Shown here in pieces: positions 32,379-40,380 of a stretch of DNA of 64,000 bases. The translations under genes were made by a program, and so were the position numbers. The notes below the pieces were generated by a model. That model worked only from the letters and a program-made list of their open reading frames with translations, was not told the DNA's origin and did no database searches. How positions within the stretch are numbered: the stretch's first letter is position 1; each line of letters opens with the position of its first letter. The stretch comes from Bradyrhizobium elkanii USDA 76 (lineage in GTDB: Bacteria; Pseudomonadota; Alphaproteobacteria; Rhizobiales; Xanthobacteraceae), in the NCBI RefSeq assembly GCF_023278185.1, contig NZ_CP066356.1, positions 992,001 to 1,056,000 on the forward strand, given 5' to 3'.

Positions 32379-32638
32379 TCGCAGCGGCGGACCCTGCGGA
32401 CCGAACCGTCGTCGCGCTCGATCGTAACGGTGCGGCATCCGCGATATCCGCGATCGTATCCGTAGGCGCGATAAGCGGGTCGATCGTAGTCTCGGTAGTA
32501 GCGCGGCTCGGGGCCCACCCTCACGCCGCCGAGCGGAGTATCGACGGCAACTTGAGCTGACGCGGGCGTGATGGAGATCGGCGTGGCGACAGCGAAACCG
32601 GCAACCGCCAATGCACCGGCCAATAACAGGTTTCTCAT
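32375..32638 (-). CDS. Small secreted Arg/Tyr-rich protein
   Basis: An 87-residue protein: signal peptide MRNLLLAGALAVAGFAVATP to about residue 29, then GGVRVGPEPRYYRDYDRPAYRAYG and the basic end CRTVTIERDDGSVRRVRRCD with two cysteines. Similar small basic exported proteins are widespread in Bradyrhizobium, without known function. AGGAGG precedes the ATG. The stop codon lies inside the terminal repeat of the 106-bp element. An EcfG-like promoter sits upstream. Confidence 0.75.
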   Translation of the reverse strand: MRNLLLAGALAVAGFAVATPISITPASAQVAVDTPLGGVRVGPEPRYYRDYDRPAYRAYGYDRGYRGCRTVTIERDDGSVRRVRRCD

Positions 32639-32673
32639 GCGCGTTTCCTCCTGAGTTATTGCATCCGCTTTCC

Positions 32674-32699
32674 AACAATCCAGCTGGGGCAAGAGTTCC
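32674..32699 (-). promoter_or_regulatory. EcfG-like promoter of the 32375 gene
   Basis: On the minus strand GGAAC (32699-32695), 17 bases, then TGTT (32677-32674). One base differs from CGTT. The -10 element is 36 bases before the ATG at 32638. Confidence 0.5.
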
Positions 32700-32721
32700 T
32701 CGGCCTTCGCGGTGCGCGACG

Positions 32722-33576
32722 TCAGCGGCTCAGGAACTCGCGGATGTCCTGCGCGATCTCGGCGGCATGCGTCTCCAGCGCGAAGTGGCCGGTGTCGAAG
32801 AATTTGACGACCGCCTTCGGGTTGTCGCGCTTGAACGCCTCGGCACCCGGCGGCAGGAAGAACGGATCGTTCTTGCCCCACACCGCGAGGAACGCCGGCT
32901 GATGGGTGCGGAAGTAACTCTGGAAGGTGGGGTAGAGCGCGACGTTGCTCTTGTAATCGCCGAACAGATCGAGCTGCACGTCGTGGGCGCCGGGCCGCGC
33001 CATGTAGTAATTGTCGAGGTTCTGCCCGTCGGGCGACACCGTTTGCGGATCTGATGCGCCGTGGGTGTACTGCCAGCGCGTGGTGTCCGGCGTCAGGAAG
33101 GCGCGCAGCGCGTCGCGGTTCGCCGGCGAGGGATCCTGCCAATAGGCCTTGATCGGAGTCCAGCCGTCGCTGAGGCCTTCCTCATAGGCGTTGCCGTTCT
33201 GCGAGATGATCGCCGTGATTCGCTCCGGATGCTTGACCGCGATGCGGAAGCCGGTCGGCGCACCATAATCGAACACATAGACCGCAAAGCGATCGAAGCC
33301 GATCACCTCCGTGAAGCGATCGATGACGCCGGCGATGCTCTCGAAGGTGTAGTTGAACTTGTCGTGCGGCGGCATGTCCGACTGACCGAAGCCGGGCAAA
33401 TCCGGCGCCACGATGTGGAATTTGTCCGCGAGCTGCGGGATCAGATCGCGAAACATATGGCCCGCGCTCGGGAAGCCGTGCAGCAGCAGCAGCTTTGGCG
33501 CGCCGGGCGAACCGGCTTCGCGATAGAAGATGCTAAAGCCATCGACATCGGCGGTGCGGTATTTGACCTGAGACAT
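32722..33576 (-). CDS. Alpha/beta hydrolase, haloalkane dehalogenase/epoxide hydrolase type
   Basis: A 284-residue alpha/beta hydrolase. HGFPSAGHMFRDLIP forms the oxyanion region, and the nucleophile elbow VFDYGAPTGF carries Asp (~residue 104) in place of Ser, as in dehalogenases and epoxide hydrolases. The C-terminal FFDTGHFALE supplies the His, and WGKNDPFF an acidic residue. AAGGA precedes the ATG. It lies downstream of a second alpha/beta hydrolase with a 44-bp gap, on the same strand, so they may be co-transcribed. Substrate unknown. Confidence 0.87.
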   Translation of the reverse strand: MSQVKYRTADVDGFSIFYREAGSPGAPKLLLLHGFPSAGHMFRDLIPQLADKFHIVAPDLPGFGQSDMPPHDKFNYTFESIAGVIDRFTEVIGFDRFAVYVFDYGAPTGFRIAVKHPERITAIISQNGNAYEEGLSDGWTPIKAYWQDPSPANRDALRAFLTPDTTRWQYTHGASDPQTVSPDGQNLDNYYMARPGAHDVQLDLFGDYKSNVALYPTFQSYFRTHQPAFLAVWGKNDPFFLPPGAEAFKRDNPKAVVKFFDTGHFALETHAAEIAQDIREFLSR

Positions 33577-33620
33577 CTGTCAGTCCTTGTGATCGTGATG
33601 TGGTGGCGTGGTTTGCGAGT

Positions 33621-34325
33621 TCAGGAATTGATCTGCCCGGCGACCGCACTGACCGCCTCCCGGATGATGTCGGTGACGAGCTTCGGCGCGGTGACGATCG
33701 GGGTATGATCGACGGGGTGTGAGCGCACGGTCGCCTGCATCCGCGCCGCCATGCTGCGCTGGGTCTCGGGCGCGATCATCCGGTCGTCCTCGGCAACCAG
33801 GAACCAGCTCGGGACGTCCTTCCACAGGGGGCGGCCGACCGGCACGGTGATGCAGGCCGGAGAGATCGGCCGCTGCACCGCGGCCAGCACCGCGAGGTCC
33901 TCGGACCGCGCGCCTTGCGCGAAGGCCGCTGCGAAAGCGGACTCCGGCAGCCAGATCAGACCATTGGCGTCGGGCGCAAGCTTGGGCGCAAACGGATGCG
34001 GCGGCAGCCGGTAGAAGACGTCGGCGACCGTCTCGCCTTCGTCCGGCGCCAGCGCCGCGACATAGACCAGCGCCTTGACGTGCGGCGAGCGGGTCCCGGC
34101 AATCACGGCGCCGGCATAGGCATGGCCAACCAGCACCACCGGGCCCGCGACGCGGTCCAGGGTGCGGTTCAGCGCGGCGACGTCATCGGCGAGCGAGTTA
34201 AGGGGCAGCGGCGCCGCCACCGCCGTAATGCCCTCGGCGTCGAGCGCCGTGATCACCCGCGCCCAGCTCGAGCCGTCGGCCCACGCGCCATGGGCAAGCA
34301 CCACGCTGACATTCTCGTTCGACAT
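33621..34325 (-). CDS. Alpha/beta hydrolase-fold protein with Ala at the nucleophile position
   Basis: A 234-residue protein of the small esterase-like family: VVLAHGAWADGSSWARVI (oxyanion region), VVLVGHAYAGAVIAG (elbow) and the C-terminal DHTPIVTAP. The elbow reads GHAYAG where active hydrolases have GHSxxG, so the usual Ser nucleophile is Ala. This could mean a non-hydrolytic role (lyase or cofactor-free dioxygenase relatives also lack standard chemistry) or loss of activity. GAGGGAA precedes the ATG. It diverges from a CGNR zinc-finger regulator that may control it. Confidence 0.82.
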   Translation of the reverse strand: MSNENVSVVLAHGAWADGSSWARVITALDAEGITAVAAPLPLNSLADDVAALNRTLDRVAGPVVLVGHAYAGAVIAGTRSPHVKALVYVAALAPDEGETVADVFYRLPPHPFAPKLAPDANGLIWLPESAFAAAFAQGARSEDLAVLAAVQRPISPACITVPVGRPLWKDVPSWFLVAEDDRMIAPETQRSMAARMQATVRSHPVDHTPIVTAPKLVTDIIREAVSAVAGQINS

Positions 34326-34491
34326 TGTCCGTTCCCTCGTCTCAGGCCAGTTTAGGCGGTAACCGTCAAAATGCTATTTGATAGGTTACTGCGCTTATGG
34401 TCCATGGCTCGTAACTTGTCAAATGAATTTTATCAGGTTACTATTTCCGTAGCTGAGGAAGCCGCCAGAAAGCCGCCAGGAGGGCGTCACC

Positions 34492-35118
34492 GTGCAATCC
34501 CATCCGCCCGCGATGTTCATCGCAGACAGCCTGGGCCTCGATTTCATCAATTCGATCGCGACGCCGGTCGATACGCCGGTGGACTGGATCGCCGATGGCG
34601 ACGGCCTGTTGCGCTGGCTAGCGCAGGCGCAGTTGGTGCCGCCCGTTGTGCTCGACGAGCTCAAGGCGCGCGCGACGCCTGGCGCGCTCGACAATGCCGC
34701 CGGTCAGGCCCGCGATTTGCGCGAATGGTTCCGCGGCTTCGTCCGCAAGCATATGGGCCGGCCGCTGACGCCGCGGGCGCTCAAGGAGCTCGAGCCGCTG
34801 AACCGGCTGCTGGAAAGCGATCAGGCGTTCAGCAAGATCGTGGCGCATCGCCAAAAGGACGGCGATGACGGTTTCGCGCTGGAGCGGACGCGGCGCTGGC
34901 GCTCGGCCGAAACATTGCTGCTGCCGATTGGGGAAGCGATGGCCAGGGTCGTCTGCGAGGAAAGCTTCTCCGACATCAAGGCGTGCGAGGGCCCGGCGTG
35001 CACGCTGATGTTTGCCGACCACACGCGGGCGCGGGCGCGCCGATGGTGCAGCATGGCGATCTGCGGCAACCGCGCCAAGCAGGCCGCGCACCGCAGCCGG
35101 ATGAAGGACAGGGGCTGA
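34492..35118 (+). CDS. CGNR zinc-finger protein with ABATE domain (putative stress-linked regulator)
   Basis: A 208-residue protein. Residues 1-130 form the ABATE domain (FIADSLGLDFINSIAT; WLAQAQLVPPVVLDEL). The C-terminus holds the CGNR finger: CEGPACTLMFADHTRARARRWCSMAICGNRAKQAAHRSR, with four Cys for zinc and a basic tail for DNA. AGGAGG lies 8 bases before the GTG start at 34492. It is divergent from the alpha/beta hydrolase pair, a frequent arrangement for regulator and target. Confidence 0.88.
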   Translation: MQSHPPAMFIADSLGLDFINSIATPVDTPVDWIADGDGLLRWLAQAQLVPPVVLDELKARATPGALDNAAGQARDLREWFRGFVRKHMGRPLTPRALKELEPLNRLLESDQAFSKIVAHRQKDGDDGFALERTRRWRSAETLLLPIGEAMARVVCEESFSDIKACEGPACTLMFADHTRARARRWCSMAICGNRAKQAAHRSRMKDRG

Positions 35119-35222
35119 GATCAGCAAAAACCACGGCGCCAAAGGGTAACGGCACCTGACGGATTCTCGCGGCGGAGGCGAGGGCAAAACTCCCCTCCAG
35201 GTCCGATCGCTCGGAAGTGCAT

Positions 35223-35251
35223 AAAACCGGAATGAAATCCATAGCGGTTTT
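35223..35251. promoter_or_regulatory. Inverted repeat upstream of hypothetical gene
   Basis: AAAACCG and CGGTTTT are perfect 7-base arms 15 bases apart, about 80 bp before the ATG at 35329. It could be an operator or a short terminator of the CGNR gene. Confidence 0.4.
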
Positions 35252-35328
35252 CAACCATGCCCCTTGAGCCTTCCTCAACTTCCGCGGCCGATGCTGCGCC
35301 CGCCACCGGGATCGAAGGAGGTCACAGC

Positions 35329-35676
35329 ATGCCGGCCAAGGGACGAGCGACCGCGACCAACGCCACCGCGCAAGGGCGCGAGGACATCCTTAACGCGCGC
35401 GCCATCAGCACGCTGGGCGCCGGCGTCGTCAGCGCGATGAGCGCGGTCGGCGCCGCCGTCATCAAGAAGAACAAGCCGGCACTCGGCAAGAATGCCGACT
35501 GGTTCTGGCACATGTTCGCGAAATGCGAGGCCAGGGCCGCGCGCATCGCCGAGCAGGCCGCGCGCGATCCGGAGGCCTGCGGCGATGCCACCTTCATCGA
35601 GGTCTATGCCGCGCAATTGCCGAAGCTGATGGCAGCGGCGCTCGAGAGCCACGAGAAGGCGCTCAAGGCGAAGTGA
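35329..35676 (+). CDS. Hypothetical protein (115 residues)
   Basis: ATG at 35329 is preceded by a full AAGGAGGT ribosome site, 6 bases away, which decides the start over an upstream in-frame ATG at 35257. The product has a basic N-terminus (MPAKGRATATNATAQGREDI), a small hydrophobic stretch (LGAGVVSAMSAVGAAVI) and a helical C-terminus with two Cys (AKCEARAARI, PEACGDATF). No recognised domain. It looks like a plasmid-free phasin-sized helical protein, but I cannot name a function. Confidence 0.6.
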   Translation: MPAKGRATATNATAQGREDILNARAISTLGAGVVSAMSAVGAAVIKKNKPALGKNADWFWHMFAKCEARAARIAEQAARDPEACGDATFIEVYAAQLPKLMAAALESHEKALKAK

Positions 35677-35956
35677 TGCCGCCTCAAGAGGAGTGCCACA
35701 ACGGCGCTCGTCCCGCTGCCGTTCCCTCTTGACCTCTCAAGCCGTGACGCGCCATCGCGCTGACCGGCCCTACGGCCCCGATCGGGCAGCCCGCCTGATC
35801 CGCGCCTCAGCTTTTCTGCGATGGGGCATGGCGATTTGGCGCTTCTTGGCGTAAAGCACCCCAAATCGTCATGCGGTTGTGCCGCTTGCCGGGCACGCAG
35901 CTCCAGGTCGTCCCGCTCGACGTTCTGCGCCCGGACCAATCAAGGTTTCCCATCTC

Positions 35957-37993
35957 GTGCCCTTTCCGACCACAAGTTCGCCGCTCGCCCGCGCCTTGGC
36001 TGAGCGCAACTACGATCAACCGACCCCTGTCCAGCTCGCCGTGCTCGCGGACGACGCCGTCGACCGTGATCTCCTCGTTTCAGCCCAGACCGGCTCGGGC
36101 AAGACCGTTGCCTACGGCTTGGCCATGGCAAAGGACCTGCTCGACGGCGCCGAGCGGTTCGAGCCGGCTGCCGCCCCGCTGGCCCTGATCGTCGCGCCGA
36201 CCCGCGAGCTCGCCTTGCAGGTTCAGCGCGAGCTTGCGTGGCTCTACGAGCATGCCGATGCCCGCGTCGTCTCCTGCGTCGGCGGCATGGATCCGCGCCG
36301 CGAGCAGCGCGAGCTTGCCGAGGGCGCCCACATCGTGGTCGGGACGCCCGGCCGGTTGTGCGACCATTTGCGGCGCGGCCGTCTCGACATTTCGGGACTC
36401 AAGGTCGTCGTGCTCGACGAGGCCGATGAAATGCTCAATCTCGGTTTCCGCGAGGATATGGAATTCATCCTCGAGACCACGCCGGACACCCGCCGCACCT
36501 TGCTGTTCTCGGCGACGTTCCCGCGCGGCATCGTCGCGCTCGCCAAGCAGTATCAGGAGCAGGCGTTCCGGATCGAGGTCGCGGGCGACGAAGGCGGCCA
36601 TGCCGATATCGAATACCGCGCCATCCGGGTGGCCGCCGACGATGTCGAGCACGCGGTCGTCAACGTGCTGCGTTTCCATGAGGCGCCGAGCGCGCTGGTG
36701 TTTTGCAACACCCGTGAGGCCGTCAGGCATTTGCAGGCGGCGCTGCTTGAGCGCGGGTTCTCCGTCGCCGCGCTGTCGGGCGAAATGACCCAGAACGAGC
36801 GCACCCAGGCGCTGCAGGCGTTGCGCGACGGACGGTCGCGGGTTTGCGTCGCGACCGACGTCGCGGCGCGCGGCATCGATCTGCCGAGCCTCGATCTCGT
36901 CATTCACGCGGATTTGCCGAAAGATCCCGAGGTCATGCAGCATCGCTCCGGCCGCACCGGCCGTGCCGGCCGCAAGGGCGTCAGCATCCTGCTGGTGCCG
37001 CCGGCACGGCGGCGGCGCGCCGAATTGCTGCTCGATCTCGCCGGCATCGATGTGGTGTGGGGCTCCGCGCCGCAGGCGGAGGAGATCCGCAAGCTCGACC
37101 ATGATCGCCTGCTGCAGGATGCGGTGTTCTCCGAGGAGGCGACATCAGATGATCTGGCACTGGCGCAGGCCCTGCTCGCCGAACGCTCGCCCGAGGCGAT
37201 TGCCTCAGCGCTCGCCCGGCTCTATCGCGCGCGGCTGCCGGCGCCCGAAGACATTCTCGATCCCGGCGAGGGACGCGGCCGGGACCGCGACGATCGCCGC
37301 GGCGAGCGCGCCTCGCGGCGCGATGATCGTGCCGCCGGGCCGCGATCGAAGACCGGCAAGTCATCCGCGCGTCATGGCATGGAGGAGGCGACCGTCTGGT
37401 TCCGCGCCGCGATCGGACGCCGGAAGAATGCCGAAGCCCGCTGGCTGCTGCCGATGATCTGCCGCCGTGGCGGCATCGACAAGCGCGACATCGGCGCGAT
37501 CAAGATCATGGACACGACCACCGAGTTCGAGATCGCCGCGCGGGTCGCGGATTCCTTCGCGGTCAAGATCAAGCGCCCGGACAAGGAAGACAGCATCCGC
37601 ATCGAGCCGCTGGCGGGCGCACCGCAGGGCGAGGCGCGCGAGAAGCCGGCGCGCAAGCCCTGGCGCGACAATGACGACGGCGGATACAGCGCGCCGCGCG
37701 CCGACGAGGGGGCAGCAAGGCGGGGCGGCAAGCCGGATCGCGAGGCCAGAGCGTTTTCGAGCGAAGCCGCGAGCGGTTCGCGTCACGAATACGCGTCAAA
37801 AAAGGAATCCAGGGACTCGGCCCGATCCGATCGGGACGGAAAAGGCTTCAAGCCGAAATCCGGCGACGAGCCACGGTTCGGGAAGAAAAAGAAGCATCGG
37901 GGAAAGTCGGGCCAGGGCGGCGTCACACAGTGGCCGGACGTGTCGGCGAAACCGAAGTTCGGCAAGAAGCCGAAGAAGAAGCGGCGGGGCTGA
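35957..37993 (+). CDS. DEAD-box RNA helicase with DbpA-type RNA-binding domain
   Basis: About 678 residues. Helicase motifs in order: Q motif NYDQPTPVQ (~19-27), Walker A AQTGSGKT (43-50), PTRELALQ, TPGRLCDHL, VLDEADEML (~152-160), FSATFP, FCNTREAV, ATDVAARGID and HRSGRTGRAGR. Residues ~475-560 (TVWFRAAIGRRKNAEARWLLPMI, GGIDKRDIGAIKI) match the DbpA/CsdA RNA-binding domain. The basic tail contains a palindromic repeat read in frame (about residues 597-631). It should unwind structured RNA in ribosome assembly or mRNA decay. The GTG at 35957 is preferred; GTG at 35879 would add 26 residues of low complexity. Confidence 0.9.
   Translation: MPFPTTSSPLARALAERNYDQPTPVQLAVLADDAVDRDLLVSAQTGSGKTVAYGLAMAKDLLDGAERFEPAAAPLALIVAPTRELALQVQRELAWLYEHADARVVSCVGGMDPRREQRELAEGAHIVVGTPGRLCDHLRRGRLDISGLKVVVLDEADEMLNLGFREDMEFILETTPDTRRTLLFSATFPRGIVALAKQYQEQAFRIEVAGDEGGHADIEYRAIRVAADDVEHAVVNVLRFHEAPSALVFCNTREAVRHLQAALLERGFSVAALSGEMTQNERTQALQALRDGRSRVCVATDVAARGIDLPSLDLVIHADLPKDPEVMQHRSGRTGRAGRKGVSILLVPPARRRRAELLLDLAGIDVVWGSAPQAEEIRKLDHDRLLQDAVFSEEATSDDLALAQALLAERSPEAIASALARLYRARLPAPEDILDPGEGRGRDRDDRRGERASRRDDRAAGPRSKTGKSSARHGMEEATVWFRAAIGRRKNAEARWLLPMICRRGGIDKRDIGAIKIMDTTTEFEIAARVADSFAVKIKRPDKEDSIRIEPLAGAPQGEAREKPARKPWRDNDDGGYSAPRADEGAARRGGKPDREARAFSSEAASGSRHEYASKKESRDSARSDRDGKGFKPKSGDEPRFGKKKKHRGKSGQGGVTQWPDVSAKPKFGKKPKKKRRG
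37746..37848. repeat. Palindromic repeat element, copy 2, inside the helicase gene
   Basis: The element aligns with the 106-bp repeat at 32273 over its whole length: both have AGAGCGTTTTCGAGCGAAG near the start, GGTTCGCGT and ACGCGTCAAAA in the middle, then a central hairpin (here CCCGATC/GATCGGG) and a GGAAAAG-rich end. The insertion keeps the reading frame, adding a peptide that begins ARAFSSEAASGSRHEYASKK. The terminal CTAG is mutated to CCAG, which removes the stop that copy 1 provides. Confidence 0.85.
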
Positions 37994-38055
37994 GTTGGCG
38001 CCGGCGCAACGCGCTTCGGGTGCGGATGTAGGACCCACTGGGCGTGCCACATCCG

Positions 38056-38183
38056 AAGGCCGGGACCCATTACCCCAACTGCTCATTGTTACGCGCGACT
38101 GGGGCCACAATCCCGTTCACAATCACATGCGGTGGTTATGGGTCCCGGCCCCCGTGCGCAATTGCGCACTAGGCCGGGACGAC
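38056..38183. repeat. Interspersed ~120-bp palindromic repeat (family A), divergent copy
   Basis: GGCCGGGACCCATTACCCCAA and GGTGGTTATGGGTCCCGGCC bracket the element, with CCACAATCCCGTTCAC in the middle. It matches the copies at 56287 and 61954 in layout and central sequence, but its ends differ (GGCCGGGAC instead of CTGGCGAAAGCCAGGAC). Confidence 0.8.
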
Positions 38184-38252
38184 GATGCGGAGAGATTGCG
38201 CGACGAACTTTGATTGGACGTGCGGCCAGTGTCTTCGCTGCCGACTCCGATC

Positions 38253-39746
38253 CTACGCCACCAGCGCGATCTTCGGCACGGTTGCGAGCACCGACTGGTT
38301 GCGGCCGTTGGCCTTGGCGGCGTAGAGCGCCCTGTCGGCGGCCTCGATCAGGTCGGACCATTGCTGGCCCGCGGTCGGCCGCATGCTGGCGACGCCGATG
38401 CTGACTGTCGTGATCAGCTCGCCCGCGCACCATTGCTGGACCTTGTTGCGGATGGTCTCGGCCAGATTGAAGGCCTCGAGCGCGGTCATGTTGGGCAGCA
38501 GCACGGCGAATTCCTCGCCGCCGAAGCGCGCCGGGCAATCGCCGGCGCGGCGCACCGCGTCCGAAATGCAGATCGCGATCCCGACCAGCACCTGGTCGCC
38601 GGCCTGATGCCCATAGGTGTCATTGTAGGCCTTGAAATGATCGGCATCGATCATCAATAGCGCGACCGGCTGGCCGTAGCGGCCGGCACGGCGCCATTCG
38701 CGTTCGATCTCGCCGTCGAACTTGCGCCGGTTCTTCAAGCCGGTGAGGGCGTCGGTGGTCGCCATCTCCTCGAGCTTGTCCTCGGCGTCGGCGCGGCGGA
38801 CGATCTCGCGGGCGAGCACCAGCGTTGCGCTGAGCACGAACAGGATCAGAAACGCCATGATCGCGCCGATGCGAATGGCCTCGGTGCGCCAGAGGTTGAA
38901 GACGGCTTCGAGCGGCTTGCCGACCACCACGTAAAGCGGACCGGTGCTGCTGCGCCTGACATAGAGCCGCGGCGTGTCGTCGACCGGGCCCTTGCCGGAG
39001 AACGCGCCGCCCACCTTCAGGTTCTCGGCCTTCCAGTCCAGCTGCTCCGCGAGGTTCTTGCCGATCACGTCGAGATCGAACGGCGTCCGCATGATGATGG
39101 TGCGGTCGTTGCGCAGCACGGTGATGGTGTCGCCCGGCATGAGGCTCAGCCGCCCGAACAGATCGTGGAAATAGCTGAAGCGGATCGAACCGACCACGAC
39201 GCCGAGGAAGCGGCCGTCCTCGCCGACGATGCGCCGGCTCAGCACGATGGCGTAGGCGCCGCGATGCAGCATCGGTCGGCTGATGTAAAGGCCGGCATCG
39301 GGATTGTCGCGCTGGACCGTGAAATACTCCTCGTCGCTGCGGTTCTCCGGCCGCGGATCGAGGCTCGCCGCGTCGATGGTCAAATTGCCCCTGGTGTCGA
39401 ACACCTGGATCGCGCCGAAATGTTTTGCGGTCGCGGCGTGATCGAACAGGATCAGCTGGCGCAGCTCCTTGCTGATATTGCGGATCTCCGGCATCTCGAG
39501 ATTGCTGGCGACCGCGCGCAGCGACAGGTCGTAAAGCTCGATGTTGCGGCTGATGTCGGCCTCGATGCCCGACGCCAGATTCTCCAGGGTGCGGCGGGCC
39601 AGTTCCTCCTCGCCGCGGCGCATGTCGAACATCACGCCGGCGCAGACCGCGGAGAAGCCGAGGACGGTCGCAACCGACGCCGCGATCAGCAGCTTTGCCG
39701 ATAGCCGCCAGCGCCGCCTTGCGTCGTTTCCCCGTCGAAATGGCAT
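38253..39746 (-). CDS. Membrane diguanylate cyclase with periplasmic Cache-like sensor
   Basis: A 497-residue protein. TM1 (LLIAASVATVLGFSAVCAGVMF, ~17-38) and TM2 (IGAIMAFLILFVLSATLVLA, ~293-312) enclose a double-Cache-like sensor (YFTVQRDNPDAGLYISRPM). The C-terminal GGDEF domain has the intact active site RFGGEEFAVLLP and DALTGLKNRRKFD at its start, so it should make c-di-GMP. An RxxD inhibitory site is not obvious. ATG at 39746 is chosen with GGAG upstream, because the longer frame has an unlikely charged extension. An EAL protein lies 2 kb away beyond an IS element. Confidence 0.9.
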   Translation of the reverse strand: MPFRRGNDARRRWRLSAKLLIAASVATVLGFSAVCAGVMFDMRRGEEELARRTLENLASGIEADISRNIELYDLSLRAVASNLEMPEIRNISKELRQLILFDHAATAKHFGAIQVFDTRGNLTIDAASLDPRPENRSDEEYFTVQRDNPDAGLYISRPMLHRGAYAIVLSRRIVGEDGRFLGVVVGSIRFSYFHDLFGRLSLMPGDTITVLRNDRTIIMRTPFDLDVIGKNLAEQLDWKAENLKVGGAFSGKGPVDDTPRLYVRRSSTGPLYVVVGKPLEAVFNLWRTEAIRIGAIMAFLILFVLSATLVLAREIVRRADAEDKLEEMATTDALTGLKNRRKFDGEIEREWRRAGRYGQPVALLMIDADHFKAYNDTYGHQAGDQVLVGIAICISDAVRRAGDCPARFGGEEFAVLLPNMTALEAFNLAETIRNKVQQWCAGELITTVSIGVASMRPTAGQQWSDLIEAADRALYAAKANGRNQSVLATVPKIALVA

Positions 39747-39861
39747 GTCCCGCTCCAATGCGCCGTCATGCAACGGGAAATCTTGTTGTCGCCTTAAATG
39801 GCGACAGCAGCCGCCGAATGGGTTAACGGGTGGTTGCCGGACTTTTGTCATCGAGGACGTT

Positions 39862-40119
39862 GTGAACGACTACGACGCATTGCGGGATTATCTGAAGAAG
39901 CAGCATCTGCCCGAATTCGTGCTGACCTTCGAGGAGATCGAGGCGATCATCGACGCGGCGCTGCCGCGCGCCGCACACCGGGCCTCGTGGTGGGAGACGT
40001 TGCGCAGCCCGCAGGAGAAGATGCCGCAACGCGAGGCCTGCCTCGAAGGCGGCTACATCGCCACCCGTCAGGCCGACGGCAAGAGCGTCAAGTTCAAGCG
40101 CATGCCCAAGCCGCGCTGA
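39862..40119 (+). CDS. Small protein of the DUF7662 type (85 residues)
   Basis: The product reads YDALRDYLKKQHLPEFVLTFEEIEAIID, then LPRAAHRASWWET and GGYIATRQADGKSVKFKR. The pattern of LTFEEIE, an LP-xA motif and WW belongs to a family of small HTH-like proteins often encoded near mobile DNA and methylases. GAGG lies 6 bases before the GTG start at 39862. Function unknown. Confidence 0.65.
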   Translation: MNDYDALRDYLKKQHLPEFVLTFEEIEAIIDAALPRAAHRASWWETLRSPQEKMPQREACLEGGYIATRQADGKSVKFKRMPKPR

Positions 40120-40162
40120 GGCGCGATCCTGTAAGGTCGGACAGTCATGGCGGAGAAGGTGC

Positions 40163-40211
40163 GCTCCCTCTCCCGCTTGCGGGGGAGGGCTGGGGTGGGG
40201 GCTCTCTCCGC
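40163..40211. repeat. Left arm of a palindromic repeat (family C) split by IS481
   Basis: The run of CTCCCTCTCCCGCTTGCGGG, GGAGGG, then GGGGGCTCTCTCCGCGG matches, in inverse, the sequence just right of the IS element (16 of 17 at the inner end). The IS inserted close to the apex of the palindrome. Confidence 0.7.
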
Positions 40212-40380
40212 GGTACAGACCGGATAGATACCCGACAGTTTAGACCGGCATGATTGCCGACAGGTTTCTAGAAGCATCGGCGGGAGGGCCCGACGATGCC
40301 GTTCAGAGAGACCAGTCGGATGGAAGAGCGTATCCGGATGTTTATGGAGTACGAGAGCGGGAACTGGAACGTGTCGGAGT
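40212..40380 (+). repeat. 169-bp tandem duplication of the IS481 left end (first copy)
   Basis: The 169 bases from GGTACAGACCGGATAGATAC to GTGTCGGAGT are repeated exactly at 40381-40549. This first copy contains the IS terminal repeat, the transposase start region and the first 29 transposase codons before it runs into the second copy. The open frame there stops soon after as WYRPDRYPTV. Confidence 0.9.
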
